A stretch of 64,000 nucleotides of DNA from Bolinopsis microptera (taxonomy: Eukaryota; Ctenophora; Tentaculata; Lobata; Bolinopsidae). The position numbers and the translations under genes are program-made. Position 1 is the first letter of the stretch; each line of letters begins with the position of its first letter. The stretch covers positions 186,001 to 250,000 of the forward strand of contig NC_087081.1 in the NCBI RefSeq assembly GCF_026151205.1, given 5' to 3'. Of this stretch, positions 11,401-21,410 are shown piece by piece. A model generated the notes under the pieces. It saw only the letters and a program-made list of their open reading frames with translations. It did not search any database and was not told the DNA's origin.

Positions 11401-12285
11401 CCAAGGTTCCCCAATTACCATGCCCGAATTGTGCCCGAGATGTGCCCGAGGTGTGCTTTGTGGTTCTGCCCGAGGTGTGCCCGAGGTGTGCTTTGTGCCC
11501 CAGGTGTGCCCCAGGTGTGCCCCAGGTGTGCCCGAGTTTGTGCCCCAGGTGTGCCCGAGGTGTGCCCCAGATGTGCATCGGCAGATTACCGAGTTACCAC
11601 CAACAAATATAAATACTAATAGCAACACATAACAGATCCGTACACATGGAGCGTAGCAGAGGTGATGCTTTGGCTACGATGGTGCTCCAGGAAGTACGAG
11701 ATACCAAACATAGATCCGCACATGTTTGGGTTCAACGGCAAGGCTATCTGCGTGATGACCAAGGCAATGTTCGAGTACAGAGTGCCGCAGGGGAGAGGGG
11801 CCCTAATCTTATACACGGTAACTAGGTGGTAACTAGGTGGTAACTAGGTGGTAACTAGGTGGTAACTAGGTGGTAACTAGGTGGTAACTATCTGCTTGAT
11901 GACCAAGGCAATGTTCGAGTAGAGTACCGCAGGGAAGAGGGGCCCTAATCTTATACACGGTACCTTGCAATATTAGCTTTAAATATTGATATAAAACCCA
12001 GATATTATAAATCTTAGCGTGTTTAGAATAATGCCACATCAGTGTAATTGTATGGTCATGATTACATTTAAGATCGTATCCACGAATTTACTCTATAAAA
12101 TTTAGATTGAAAATAGTCAGAAGTATTATTGTCATACTAATAGTCATAAGTAATGTTCAATGTTGTCTCAGGAGATAAAGAACAGGAAGAAGCACGCAGC
12201 AGTACAGAAGCAGGCAAACGAGCTCAGGCACCGGAGACGAGAGGAACGACAGAGACATCATGAGGAGCACCAGCCGTCCGGGTAG
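8491..12285 (+). CDS. ETS-type pointed (PNT/SAM) domain protein, five exons, no ETS domain seen
   Basis: Predicted exons are 8491-8631, 9188-9449, 9782-9886, 11636-11817 and 12172-12285. They have matching phases (0,1,1,0), GT-AG borders and sum to 804 nt (267 aa). The start is the first ATG, reading MSYGNYNTLPHEEDQQIPPM; an earlier start in another exon is possible. Residues about 170-240 read DPYTWSVAEVMLWLRWCSRK, then FNGKAICVMTKAMFEYR, then GRGALILY. This matches the PNT domain of ETS factors, closest to ETV6/Yan (W..DDVAQWL.W, MNGKALLLLTKEDFRYR, GDVLYE). PNT domains are helical SAM modules that mediate self-association or partner binding. The upstream part is acidic/Ser-Pro rich. The tail is basic and charged (RKKHAAVQKQANELRHRRRE) and ends at TAG. 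No winged-helix ETS DNA-binding domain follows in the window, so the product may be a PNT-only regulator like Drosophila Mae/Edl, or further exons may exist (a donor-like GG|GTAGTG overlaps the stop). Introns 1, 3 and 4 begin with minisatellites. Confidence 0.75.
8632..9065 (+). repeat. 12-bp minisatellite starting at the exon 1 donor of the PNT gene
   Basis: About 36 units of GTTTGTTAGCAT, with a few variants (GTTTATAAGCAT, GTTCACTAGCAT) and two TTTAATTT breaks. The first unit begins at the predicted donor CAT|GTTTGT of exon 1, so every unit carries the same exon-end trinucleotide and donor dinucleotide. Because 12 is divisible by three it creates long open frames on both strands; these are artefacts of the repeat. 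Confidence 0.9.
9887..10047 (+). repeat. 11-bp donor-derived array in intron 3 of the PNT gene
   Basis: About 14 units of GTAACTAGGTG begin directly at the exon 3 donor (AATAG|GTAATTAGGTG). Each unit contains AG|GT in donor context. The array is bounded on its far side by a second, shortened copy of the exon 3 end. The same unit forms the array at 11818. Confidence 0.9.
10048..10086 (+). repeat. truncated duplicate of the 3' end of PNT-gene exon 3
   Basis: This segment repeats the exon 3 sequence from AGCTCGGATATTCTACAAC to the final CCCAATAG. It lacks ten internal bases (GCTCCTGATA) and is followed by its own donor AATAG|GTTTAT. The ten-base loss would change frame if this copy were spliced in place of the original. 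Confidence 0.85.
10088..11257. other. remainder of PNT-gene intron 4 region up to the GTGCCC array
   Basis: Noncoding. Bases 10646-10745 resemble 15146-15215 (shared words around GCATACATGGGG and CGTGAAATTCT), probably fragments of one dispersed repeat. An open frame on the minus strand at 10666-10938 shows no recognised motif. Confidence 0.4.
11258..11577 (+). repeat. GC-rich 10-12-bp minisatellite, TGCCC(C/G)AGGTG
   Basis: About 27 units alternate between GTGCCCGAG and GTGCCCCAG. This is far more GC-rich than its surroundings and lies about 60 bases upstream of the PNT exon. Open frames on both strands through it are repeat artefacts, including Trp/Gly/His-rich and Cys/Pro-rich ones. Each CCCCAG|GTG word is also splice-junction-like, but no flanking exon was found to seed it. 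Confidence 0.85.
11818..11889 (+). repeat. 11-bp donor-derived array in intron 4 of the PNT gene
   Basis: Six to seven units of GTAACTAGGTG start exactly at the donor of the PNT exon (ACACG|GTAACT). The unit is identical to that of the array at 9887. Confidence 0.9.
11888..11959 (+). repeat. truncated duplicate of the 3' end of the PNT exon
   Basis: It repeats exon positions 11744-11817 with about 90 percent identity and a net loss of two bases, and ends with its own donor ACACG|GTACCT. The two-base loss would shift the PNT reading frame, so this copy is unlikely to be used productively. Confidence 0.9.
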
Positions 12286-12489
12286 TGAGGAGGACATATT
12301 ACGTGACATGAACAGTTCATTCGTTAGTTATGTCGAAAATGAGACACCGTTCTCTCAGAAACAGAACTTCATAAGATTTATATTCAACAGAAAACAACCG
12401 AATATATCCAGATGTAAATCCAAACTCCGAAACCATCTTCAAAATGTTGTTAATTTTTGGTTTGCTTTTCTTCAGTATTCACTATCATC

Positions 12490-12556
12490 AGCGCACCAAA
12501 AGTCAACCTTAGACAGGACCCTATGGGTCCTGTCTAAGGTTGACTTTTGGTGCGCT
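12490..12556. repeat. perfect palindrome, 32-bp arms with a 3-base loop
   Basis: The left arm 12490-12521 and right arm 12525-12556 are exact reverse complements around TAT; the arms begin AGCGCACCAAAAGTCAACCT. A diverged relative of the right arm lies at 14811-14830. A perfect hairpin of this size is either very young or selected; it could be a mini foldback element or a small-RNA precursor. Confidence 0.95.
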
Positions 12557-12559
12557 TTT

Positions 12560-13130
12560 ATGACTATGCTTTTCGATCAACATGAAACGTTCGCGTCAAC
12601 TCATAAAACAAAATCAAGTTTTTGGCTTGGCTTGAACTTGAGGTCCAGTAAAATTTAATTTCCGATCGTTTCCTATACTTAGTGTTATCCCGGCCAAATG
12701 CCCAGGTTAAAAAACATTGCTGATTACGTATTAATACAAAATGAGATGTGAACACATCTTCCAATTGTAAAATGGTGCCCCATTAGTTAAGGTTTTCCTG
12801 GTACAATCATGCTTCATTAAAATTTTCAAAAGTTCATTTTGATGGAATGAAACTCGTTCAAAGAATGGCTATATTTATTATTATTTTTGCTTGCTTAAGA
12901 ATTATGTTAAAATTATGTTATTTTATATTGCTACTGCCATGTACTTTGATGTCTTTTAACAAAACATGTATTCACTTTTATATATATTTCAAATACTTAA
13001 TCGAATCCACTACAGACCAAAACAGACCAACCAGTAACCGGACAGCTGATCAATTATACAGACTGTAAGTATCGTGATTCACTCCCTAGTGATCAGCTAA
13101 CATATCTGCATTGGCTTCATGGCGGGTGGC
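12560..13130. other. no recognised feature
   Basis: AT-rich spacer downstream of the PNT gene. No AATAAA poly(A) signal was noticed close to the stop codon. Confidence 0.35.
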
Positions 13131-13911
13131 GTTATGTTGTTATAAACCCCTCCGGGATAGAATAAGATTCTGATAATCCCGGCTCCCGCTAAATAGATTT
13201 TGATAATCCCGGCTCCCGCTGTTAGTTTTTTCCCGCTGAATGAATAACCCCGGCATAGTTTCTATAATCCCGCCCCGCTAATTTGGCTCAACAAGATTTG
13301 TTTTGTTTTGATATTCCATGAGAATTTCAACCGCGCACTGTCACGTGTTTTGATGACGTGTATCACGTGACTAACTACTACGACGCGCATTGGTAAAAAA
13401 TGTCACGTGACCTATGGCTTAACGTAAGAACTATAAATACACTTGATCTACGTATCGGTCTAATTGCAGGCGCTGGCAAAACTCCAGCACACTGCTTACA
13501 TTACTTAAACTCTTACATTAATTGGACCAGTTCCAGAACTTGTCTCGACGGTTACATTTGATTTTGTCCGGTTAATTTTGTCGTGTTTGATATAAGCCAT
13601 GTATTATAGTCGTCTACTTTGATGAACTTCATGACACGATATCATTATTAGCTCCACCTTTTATCGCTTGCCAGGCTTAACTCGACGCCCCTTATCGATA
13701 TTCATTCAACGTTCTGACTGAGGAATAATGTTTAGATATAACGCCAATTTCAAATGTCATAGTACCTTAGTTGTACTTGTATTACTATTTATTTGGTAGT
13801 CCCCAATTCCATTTCATATTTTCCATACTGATCTCATATAGCTAGAATTAAGAGTAAAATGTCAAATTTGTTGGTCCTAGCACTAACCCGGAGGGGTTTA
13901 TAACACATAAC
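13131..13911. mobile_element. non-autonomous DNA element with about 27-bp inverted ends
   Basis: The left end GTTATGTTGTTATAAACCCC and the right end (13885-13911, reverse complement GTTATGTGTTATAAACCCCT) match except for one inserted base; both continue CTCCGGG inward. The left interior has repeats of AATCCCGGCTCCCGCT. No coding capacity is visible and no target duplication could be fixed, so the superfamily is undetermined. Confidence 0.65.
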
Positions 13912-13929
13912 ACCGGCACGCTTAAGTTA

Positions 13930-14043
13930 TATTAAAATAACCCCTCGTGCTAAAGCACGTCGGGGTTATTTTCATAATAATCCCTCGTGCTTCGCACTCG
14001 AAATTATTATAAATTTTTCCCGCGCGTCGCGGGAAAAATTGAA
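13930..14043. repeat. three consecutive short hairpins
   Basis: AATAACCCCTCGTGC pairs with GCACGTCGGGGTTATT, AATAATCCCTCGTGC with a region ending GAAATTATT, and AATTTTTCCCGCG with CGCGGGAAAAATT. All three sit within 115 bases, just outside the element at 13131-13911, and may be part of a larger related element. Confidence 0.7.
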
Positions 14044-14049
14044 ATATAA

Positions 14050-15635
14050 TCCCTGCGCATGCCGGGGTTATGTGTGTTATGATCTTTTGCAGCAGTAACA
14101 GTTTTAATTCACCCAGCTGTCAGCGTAGCACGGTGAATTCTATAATTTGCTTCTTATTATAAATAAAACTGCTCTAGCAACGATGGCCAGTGGACTATAA
14201 GCAACAGTTGCGCCCCTTTGGATCCAGTTCCTACACATTAACAATCACTAATCCTTGACGTGATTTTAATTCATGTTCTAGATTCTGAAACCGACAGATT
14301 GCGCCCCAGGATCACTTAATATCATCTGACCTTGTTGAGGGATGTGATATCGAGTGCAGATAAGGTGCATACAACCTTCCACTAAGACGCTTGTTATCTG
14401 GCCGCAAAAATTATAAATGTGAGCAGTGAAAGGAAATTATTATTTGTTATCAGCAAGCTCCTGACCGTCACACGTGGTTCCCTCCTCGACACAGACGGAT
14501 TTACTTACACCTTCATTTTGACTGTTTTGAAGAATTCATTGAGTGATACATATGAATGTGGTATTACTATTACAATGTTAGATTTGAGCGTGCTTCCATA
14601 AAAGCTTTTACGCTGGTGTTTGATCAGTTCTCACTCATGAACTAGAACCGTTTCCCCGGCCATCTGTGCCAAAGTGTTCAGCGTCGTACTCGTATAACTT
14701 GTAACTTTATATGTCATATGACTCTAAATCTATATGATTTGAAGCTCGCAAAATACAGGATAGTGACGTAATTACGACGTCACAAAATCTAACATCATGT
14801 AAGGACCTGTCTAGGGTGACTGCAGCTGACAAGTGCCTACTTTTAGACTTTATATGTAGCTTATGCTACTGAAGTTGTCCTTATTAGCATACTACACGTC
14901 ACATTAGCTAGCACCCTATAAAGTGTGTTGCTATAATACCAGTTTCTAAATCAAAATATACTAAACATACTAAACTCCTATTTAAGATATTCCTTATTTT
15001 AGAAAAAAAAAAACGTTTTTGGGGAAGCAATTATAAACAGCTGTCAATCAAATAAAACCCGCGACACACGTCAAAAATCTGTAATTAATATTGAAAGATA
15101 GCAGACGCGACAAGCGTCAGTCATCATGATTACATAAGCATGCGTATGGGGCATTTTTAAATTAAAAATTTAGCGGGGCAACCATATAATGTGTCATCTT
15201 ACGTGAAATTCTGATTAAACTCGCTGGTTGTGAAATTGCACTGCACTGTATACTAAATTTAATCGACTGCATCAAACAAAATAACCAACAAAAGAAAATT
15301 ACAGACCCACAAACCTTTTCTTTCTTTCAAAACCATGTAAAATGTTGTATTTCATTGCTAGTGCTACTCTGCCGTTCCCTGAGAAAACGCATTAAGTCCA
15401 TTTTTTCGAAATTTTGAGATATTGGTACCAGAATTTTCAAGATAAGATTATCTATAACTGCTAATGACAATGCTATGTTATTTGATTTCTTCAAACAAAA
15501 TGTTTTAGAATTTGGTTTCATTTTGTTCTCTAATCTAAGTAATCTTGCTCCTTATACTTGTATACATGTTATAATGTACCGTAAAGTCACTGTATGTATA
15601 ATTTGTGTGTCCGCATACAACTTTAAGTTTAACAG
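14050..15635. other. no gene recognised; two small shared repeats
   Basis: GTCAGCGTAGCACGGT at 14121-14136 recurs at 15868-15883, and 15146-15215 resembles 10646-10745. These are likely fragments of old dispersed repeats. Confidence 0.35.
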
Positions 15636-15754
15636 GTAGCGAAATAAATGAAGGGTTCATACAACTCTATGGCATACGGAGGGCGCGAAATGGAGTCTTC
15701 AGCTTCAAGGCCCAGCCGGGTGGTTTGAATTATTATTTTTATGACGGATATACG
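15636..15754 (+). CDS. candidate isolated exon, function unknown
   Basis: The segment is bounded by AACAG| and ACG|GTTAGT and has one clean frame reading EGFIQLYGIRRARNGVFSFK, then GGLNYYFYDGYT. Its composition is less AT-rich than its surroundings and looks coding. I considered an extension of the PNT gene with a diverged ETS domain, because LYGIRRAR and NYYFYDGY faintly recall parts of that fold, but the order and spacing do not fit. I recognise no family. Confidence 0.25.
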
Positions 15755-16400
15755 GTTAGTAATTGTAATGATAATATTACTGTTATGTGTTATATTGACT
15801 AGGAGGTTATAACTTCGCGGGTGGTGGACTTCAAGAGCACTATAACAGTGCAGTTCTAATTGCTTACTTAACTTTGTCAGCGTAGCACGGTAGACAACTA
15901 TTGAATAAATGGTGCAATGTGTGAAAGTGGTGCCGAATATTTATTCTCGCCATAATCGATACTCCTTATATGGGCATCACGTGGGGAATGATCTAACCAG
16001 CCCAGTCTACGAGTCGAGCCTTACTTATTATATTGTCAGTAAATTTTGAATACACAATTATGGGATGTCTTCTTTGTCGGTGTTTGCTTTGTTGTGGCAT
16101 CAAAATCGTTGCAAAGTACTAATAGTAGAGGCTGTTACGGGCAAATATCACGCTTTTTTGCTCGAGACCTGGGACTTCTTTCTTATATGATAGAATGGAG
16201 TGTACTGAACACTCTGACGGTATCGGGAACCTTCTAGAGCCTCCAGAAGCTGTGTTGTGAGCACTTTACTGCCAAAACTTCGGACATCTACAGACACCGG
16301 AATATCGACTAAAAATTTTTTCTGAGTTGTTCCCCTAATTTCTCTTAGGTTGCTTAAGCCCTAGAAAGTGTCAGATCGTCTAAATATTGCTCCATTCCGG
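15755..16400. other. no recognised feature
   Basis: Short open frames without recognisable motifs; apart from the 16-bp shared word at 15868, nothing can be supported. Confidence 0.3.
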
Positions 16401-16402
16401 TG

Positions 16403-17342
16403 TTAGAGACCTCGAAAATTTCGACCTCGTAGAACGTGTTGCGCGTCGTATATAGTGTTTACAATGGAAAAAGTGCACTTAAATCTGATTCGGTTGCGGC
16501 GCGTGACGTATCTAGCACGATATTTGCTTGAAAGCGCATCACTGCGCCAGAAACCTCGTGGTACCGTAACACTGTAGAAATAGATAATCACAAGAGACAC
16601 AATAAACGTATCATCACTATGCAAAGTTAATGTTAAAATGATACAATAGCCCTGCTTTAACAGATTAATCCACATAAACACTATATTTCTACAGTCCGAT
16701 CAGTAAATCGAACATGTTTTTGAAGATAAATCTTCTGATAGAATTCGTTTCTACATTGAAAGATTTCTTTTCTAATCTCCTTTAAGAGTGCTGCCTTTGT
16801 TAAAGTGTTATCATCTCTATCCGCATCTATTGTTGCGGCAAGATTAGATACGATCCTGCTGTCGAAACAAACTCGTCTTACCGATATTGTCTTTCTGAAA
16901 ACTGATGTGATCAGATTAAACATTGCTGGAGTTTGCAGCGTTCTCAGATAAATTAGACGTCACATAGTCATTGTACTTAAGCTTCAGGTCAGACACGAGG
17001 TACAGTTCTGGTAAAACATTCTCCTGCTCCAGTTAAAAGGTCCGTATCAATACCTGCACTCATTAATGCAGCATTGGTGTTGGCGTGCGTGGACACGTGT
17101 CTTTCCATTTTAAAACCTGCCTTAGAGACAGGTTTTAAACTTACAGCTTCAGATAATTTACCCTTCAATTGTTTCACCCTCGAGTTGCTGTACCTCAAAC
17201 GACATGTTTTGTGATATCTACCTAGCTTGCTATAGAGATATTTTCCGAGACTCTCAGGGTTAAGAACAGGGCACTTGTTCATGTGCGAATCAGGATTAAC
17301 ATCGATGTTGCACAGATCCTGACGATTTCTGTAGATGTCCAC
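16403..17342 (-). CDS. uncharacterised minus-strand coding-like segment
   Basis: A 117-codon frame at 16989-17342 has ordinary amino-acid composition with Cys/His spacing (KLGRYHKTCRLRYSNSRVKQ). It is followed by an 80-codon frame (16681-16923) that is basic and charged, and a 92-codon frame (16403-16681). They could be exons of one host gene or pieces of a decayed repeat; YHK.CRLRYS-like strings occur in several uncharacterised invertebrate proteins. I do not recognise the family and joins between frames are not supported. Confidence 0.25.
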
Positions 17343-17905
17343 AGATAGTATGTTGCGAAATCGACGAAGAAACTATTATCTTTTCCTTGAATCAGACTAT
17401 CCTTTTTCGTTTCTAACGTCTAGGGAAATTCGTATTGTTAAAGAAGAATAACCTCTCATACTCTTAAAATTAAATCGAGATAATATGTATAATAATTATA
17501 TTTGCGAGCAAAAGTTTCACACAAACCTGTTCAACCTGGCATATGAAACACAAGTCTCAGTCCATTTCAAACAAATCAACATCTGGTCCACTTGATTTGG
17601 AACTAAATGAAGAAAGTCTCCACATTTTCTTAGTTCTATTCGAGGAGGGTGACAAAGGCGGGACTTTTTCCACTTGGATGGCAATAGCTTCTTCAATCTT
17701 CATCACAAGAGGATTCGTCAATTTCAGAAACAGCACTGTACACCTGCAAATACTTTATTACTTCCCACATTTATATCAACAGTATCATATCACATAAGTT
17801 TGAGATCGTACAAGTGTTATATCATTTTAAAAGTTTGCAAATCCGATAGAAATGGATTAAAAATTACTACTCGCTGTCTATTTACCTTTGAATAATAATG
17901 TTTTT

Positions 17906-18467
17906 CAGGAGGTGACCGGGACATGATTTCAGGCCTGACCGGGACCGGGATACAAAATGTGACTTGACCGGGACCGGGACCGGGATAGCTCAAAATTGAG
18001 ATTATCAATTTACCGGGACCGGGACCGGGATGAAAAATGTGACTTGACCAGGACCGGGACCGGGATAGCTCAAAATTGCCAATCCCGGTACCGGGATTCC
18101 CGGTACCGGGAATTTCGGTCGATTACTGGTTAATTCATGATCATAATTTATTACTCAAACTTGTTAAGCAATTTTAAACATTGTTGTATTTGGCTCAGAG
18201 GATGTTTAAAGATGAAATTCACAATGAATGAAAGGAAAAACTTAAAATCACAGTGAATGAAATTATGTAAAAGATCCCGGTCAAAATCCCGGCAAATTTG
18301 AGTGATTGACCGGGACCAGGACCGGGACCGGGACCAAGAATCCCGAATTAACCGGGACCGGGACTGGGACCGGGATCATAAATAAATAAATCAGCATTTG
18401 ACCGGGACCGGGACCGGGATAGCTCAAAATTGCCAATCCCGGTACCGGGAATCCCGGTCACCTCCTG
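17906..18467. mobile_element. hAT-type non-autonomous element filled with CCGGGA repeats
   Basis: Terminal inverted repeats CAGGAGGTGACCGGGA and its complement TCCCGGTCACCTCCTG bound the element. The 8-bp direct repeat ATGTTTTT flanks it exactly (17898-17905 and 18468-18475). An 8-bp duplication with CAG-type ends is the hAT signature. The interior is runs of GACCGGGACCGGGA separated by AT-rich stretches such as ATAGCTCAAAATTG, and has no coding capacity. The intact duplication suggests a recent insertion. Confidence 0.9.
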
Positions 18468-18847
18468 ATGTTTTTAAATGTTAGTAAAACAGGAGGAAAC
18501 CACTCACCCTGTTATAGTTGTCTTTTACATAGTTAAGACACTGAATACACACAAAAAGAGGTTTGCTTTGGTGAGCACAACCCAGGATTGATCTTCTGCA
18601 GCAGGGCGAGGAATTCTCTAGACTGTTTTGTAATTCGTTCACTTTCAGAGCGGAAGAAAACTGTGTCATTAAAATCCTTTATGTCTATTCGGGTACAGAT
18701 ACAGCACTCTGAAAATTGATGAATGGTCACATTTTTGTATACCCTACGGCAAAGTCTTATGTATGTGGTAAAAGAATGATATTCTTTAAATATATAATAA
18801 CATCTATAAACAAAAGAGCACCCAAAGAGGCTCAGCAAAGTGCTGGC

Positions 18848-19800
18848 CTATTTACGCTTACGAAGACTCATTCGTTCAATATGTCTCAAAGTAAATAAAC
18901 TCCTCCATCCTACTCTATCTCTTGCTATGTTCACTAAGTTGGTAAAATCATCTTCATTTTTCAAATTAATTTGTCTCTTAAATAGGTCATTTTTCACAAT
19001 AATATCATAGAAATTAGTCCTGTGTCTACCCACTCGTCCCTTTAGTGTTTGACATCCTAGTGAAGCAAATAACAGAGACTGGTAGGCAGGCGTGTCGTTG
19101 TCACTGCGTAGAACATGACCTAGCATTGTCCACCGTGCCTTTTCCACTCTCTCGGAAAGGGGCCTGGTCTGGGTACGAGCGTAGAGGGCCTTGTTAGATA
19201 TTGAGCTAGGCCAATAGATGTGTAGGATGCGCTTGAGGTGCTTCCTCTGAACAACATCTACAGACTCTAGAACATGCTGAGGTACGGCCCAGCAGCAGCA
19301 GTTGTACAGGAGCACTGATACTACTAGTGAGTCGTAGAGTTTGATCTTTCTCTTCTCAGTTATCTGACTCCTCTCTGATCCCTGGCACCACAGCTTGTCA
19401 AATGACCAGAGGGCGGTGTTAGCTTTATTCATTCTATTAGTAACATCCTGCTCTGATCCAAGCTTAGTACCAAGAAGCGTCTCGTTTCTCACTCCTCTTT
19501 TCCTCTTAGTTCATTATCCCACTCGTCACATGCGCCAACTTCTTCTAAATACACTCTGGTAAACTTTGTCTGGGTTGTCTTTGTGTCGTCTCTGGAGCAT
19601 CCTGCAGCTTCTAGTAGTCTGATTGTTGTACCTCTGCGGATGGTATTGAAGGCAGCTGACATGTCAATACTCACTTTGTTCCATTCAAACTCCTTCTTCA
19701 TTACTACAGATATGAGCATGCTCTGTGCCCAAACTAGGTCGGCACAGCTCCTGCCAGCTTTGTAGGCAGCTTGGAACGGTCCGGTGAAGTTTTTTATTAA
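18848..19800 (-). mobile_element. LINE remnant: reverse transcriptase and C-terminal domain
   Basis: On the minus strand the 5' part reads VSIDMSAAFNTIRRGTTIRL, matching the D.S.AFDTI block of non-LTR reverse transcriptases. A frame break near 19490 separates it from a 214-codon frame. That frame has LYDSLVVSVLLYNCCCWAV, then VVQRKHLKRIL, then RWTMLGHVLRSDND, typical of the region after the RT active site in LINE ORF2 proteins. The FADD/YADD segment, endonuclease and ORF1 are missing. It is a 5'-truncated, inactivated copy. Clade is uncertain. Confidence 0.8.
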
Positions 19801-20051
19801 AGCCTAAACTTAACTTCTACCAATTCAAAATTGTTTACGTCGGTCTCCCCTCCTTGAGCCACTTTTCACATAGCTATTGAATATAAATCACTCTAGCACA
19901 AGCGATTTCAAACCCCCTCCCCTAGGCTGGATTAGGTTATTATATGTGAACTGTGCTCTAGTGCATGACTGACTTTACATAATGCAGAGCATGCAAAGTT
20001 TTGATGTTTCATAAACTTATGAATAAAGTTTTAAAATCGTGACATAAAAAG

Positions 20052-20218
20052 CAGTGGTCGCCCGGTGCCCCCTGGCCAAAATCACAACCCCCAGCCAAAA
20101 ATTGGCAATTCTCCGGGGGTAAACACTGGCCCCGGCCAATTCTCAGTGGTCAGCCCCGGCCCCGGCTATATTGGGGCTCCCTGGCCCCGGTCAGAATCCT
20201 GCCCCCGGTCGACCACTG
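20052..20218. mobile_element. hAT-like MITE, 167 bp, GC-rich
   Basis: Inverted ends CAGTGGTCG and CGACCACTG enclose CCCCGGCC-type repeats. The flanks (ATAAAAAG and ATACAAAAG) resemble an 8-bp duplication but do not match exactly, so the hAT assignment rests on the CAG ends and the likeness to the elements at 17906 and 22035. Confidence 0.7.
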
Positions 20219-20500
20219 ATACAAAAGCGAGAGATTTGTCCAAAAGCGAGAGAAAGTACTGAGAAAGCACTTATACGTCACCACCAGAGGGCCTAGAGAG
20301 GTTATCTTTGTCTGTTTAATTGAATATTGAGTATATAATATTAGATTTAAGATGAACATGATAGATATAACGTCCAAATTCTAAAGTTCCACCAAAATTG
20401 AGTCACATTAAACTTGGTTATACAACAATTTTAGTTCTTCATTATGGTAGGTGATTTGACATAATGAAGTGTAGACTAAATTATTATTCATAATAATTAC

Positions 20501-20644
20501 CTGTCGGAGGGATTTAAGTGTTCCTTTGAACAGTCCTTTTCTGGAAGGTTGAGAGCTTTCCATACATCCAGAGAGCCAAATTGGATTTGTCCTTCTTTCG
20601 GGCATATGCAATCTTTGATATGATGCCTTGTACATTGTGAAATC
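20501..20644 (-). CDS. candidate isolated exon on the minus strand
   Basis: The segment lies between CTGCAG| and GACAG|GTAATT on the minus strand and is less AT-rich than its flanks. Two frames are open over most of it, one reading FTMYKASYQRLHMPERRTNP and another HNVQGIISKIAYARKKDKSN. I recognise neither. It may be an orphan exon of a host gene or part of a transposon. Confidence 0.25.
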
Positions 20645-20664
20645 CTGCAGTTATCATTATTCAA

Positions 20665-20980
20665 TCTTACTATATATAAAGCGAGACGATATATATATAT
20701 TTATTTATCCGTGCCATTTTACTGACACCACGGCATCAACTTTAACGCGAATTTCCGCAAAAACCGTAAAAGATATACAACTGAAACTTTTTTGACTGGG
20801 TCAAATGCTTTAATGGCCTTCAAATCAGCATGAAAAAATTAAAAATTGGCCAAGGAATAAGAATTTTAGTGCCCAAAATTTGGACTCCCAAGTGGTGTCA
20901 AAAACGCGAATTAAATAGGTAATAATTATTTTATTCTCTCGAGCCTTGACACCACTTTAGGGTAGACGGGTTCCTGCTAG
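20665..20980 (+). mobile_element. possible Helitron-like non-autonomous element
   Basis: The segment begins TCTTACTATATATAAAGCG after an A and ends GGGTTCCTGCTAG before a T. This fits the Helitron rule of TC at the 5' end, CTAG at the 3' end and insertion between A and T without target duplication. The AT-rich 5' terminus is typical of animal Helitrons. I see no convincing hairpin just before the 3' end, so the call is tentative. Confidence 0.45.
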
Positions 20981-21410
20981 TACTTATAGAGCCTTAGATA
21001 AGGGGTTAGGGGTCGTTCACATAATATTGTGTAATTGCAATATAGTAAGGTTACTGTACATTTCCAACCCTTTGTCATGTATATCACAACAGATGATGTT
21101 AAAAGCATAATAATATTATGATACAGTTTTACAGTTTTTTTTTACGTGTTGATAATCTAGCTCATATCTCTATTTTATCGCTACATTACAACTGCCATTT
21201 TGCTGGTACTGTGTTTTTACTTTATACAAGTACAAGTAATCGATGGAGGAAATGGATACTCTTCAAAGATTGTCAGTTTATTCTACCTAGCTACATTACT
21301 GAAGAGTATGAGGTCTATAACGGTTGCTACGAACTGTGACAATAAATCTGAGTTTTCAGTTGAAACGTTCAAAAAGCCAGTGAAGTCAGTTTCAGTAAAA
21401 CATTTATAAT

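Noticed and set aside
11167-11632. Several 100-150-codon frames rich in Gly/His/Trp or Cys/Pro
   Set aside because: Products of a GC-rich minisatellite read in different frames and strands.
12260-12658. A 132-codon plus-strand frame overlapping the last PNT-gene exon
   Set aside because: It is in a frame that has a stop (TAA) right after the exon 5 acceptor, and its second half runs through the perfect palindrome.
15636-15754. ETS DNA-binding domain continuation of the PNT gene
   Set aside because: LYGIRRAR and NYYFYDGY are only superficially similar; the order, spacing and the core RALRYYY block are absent.
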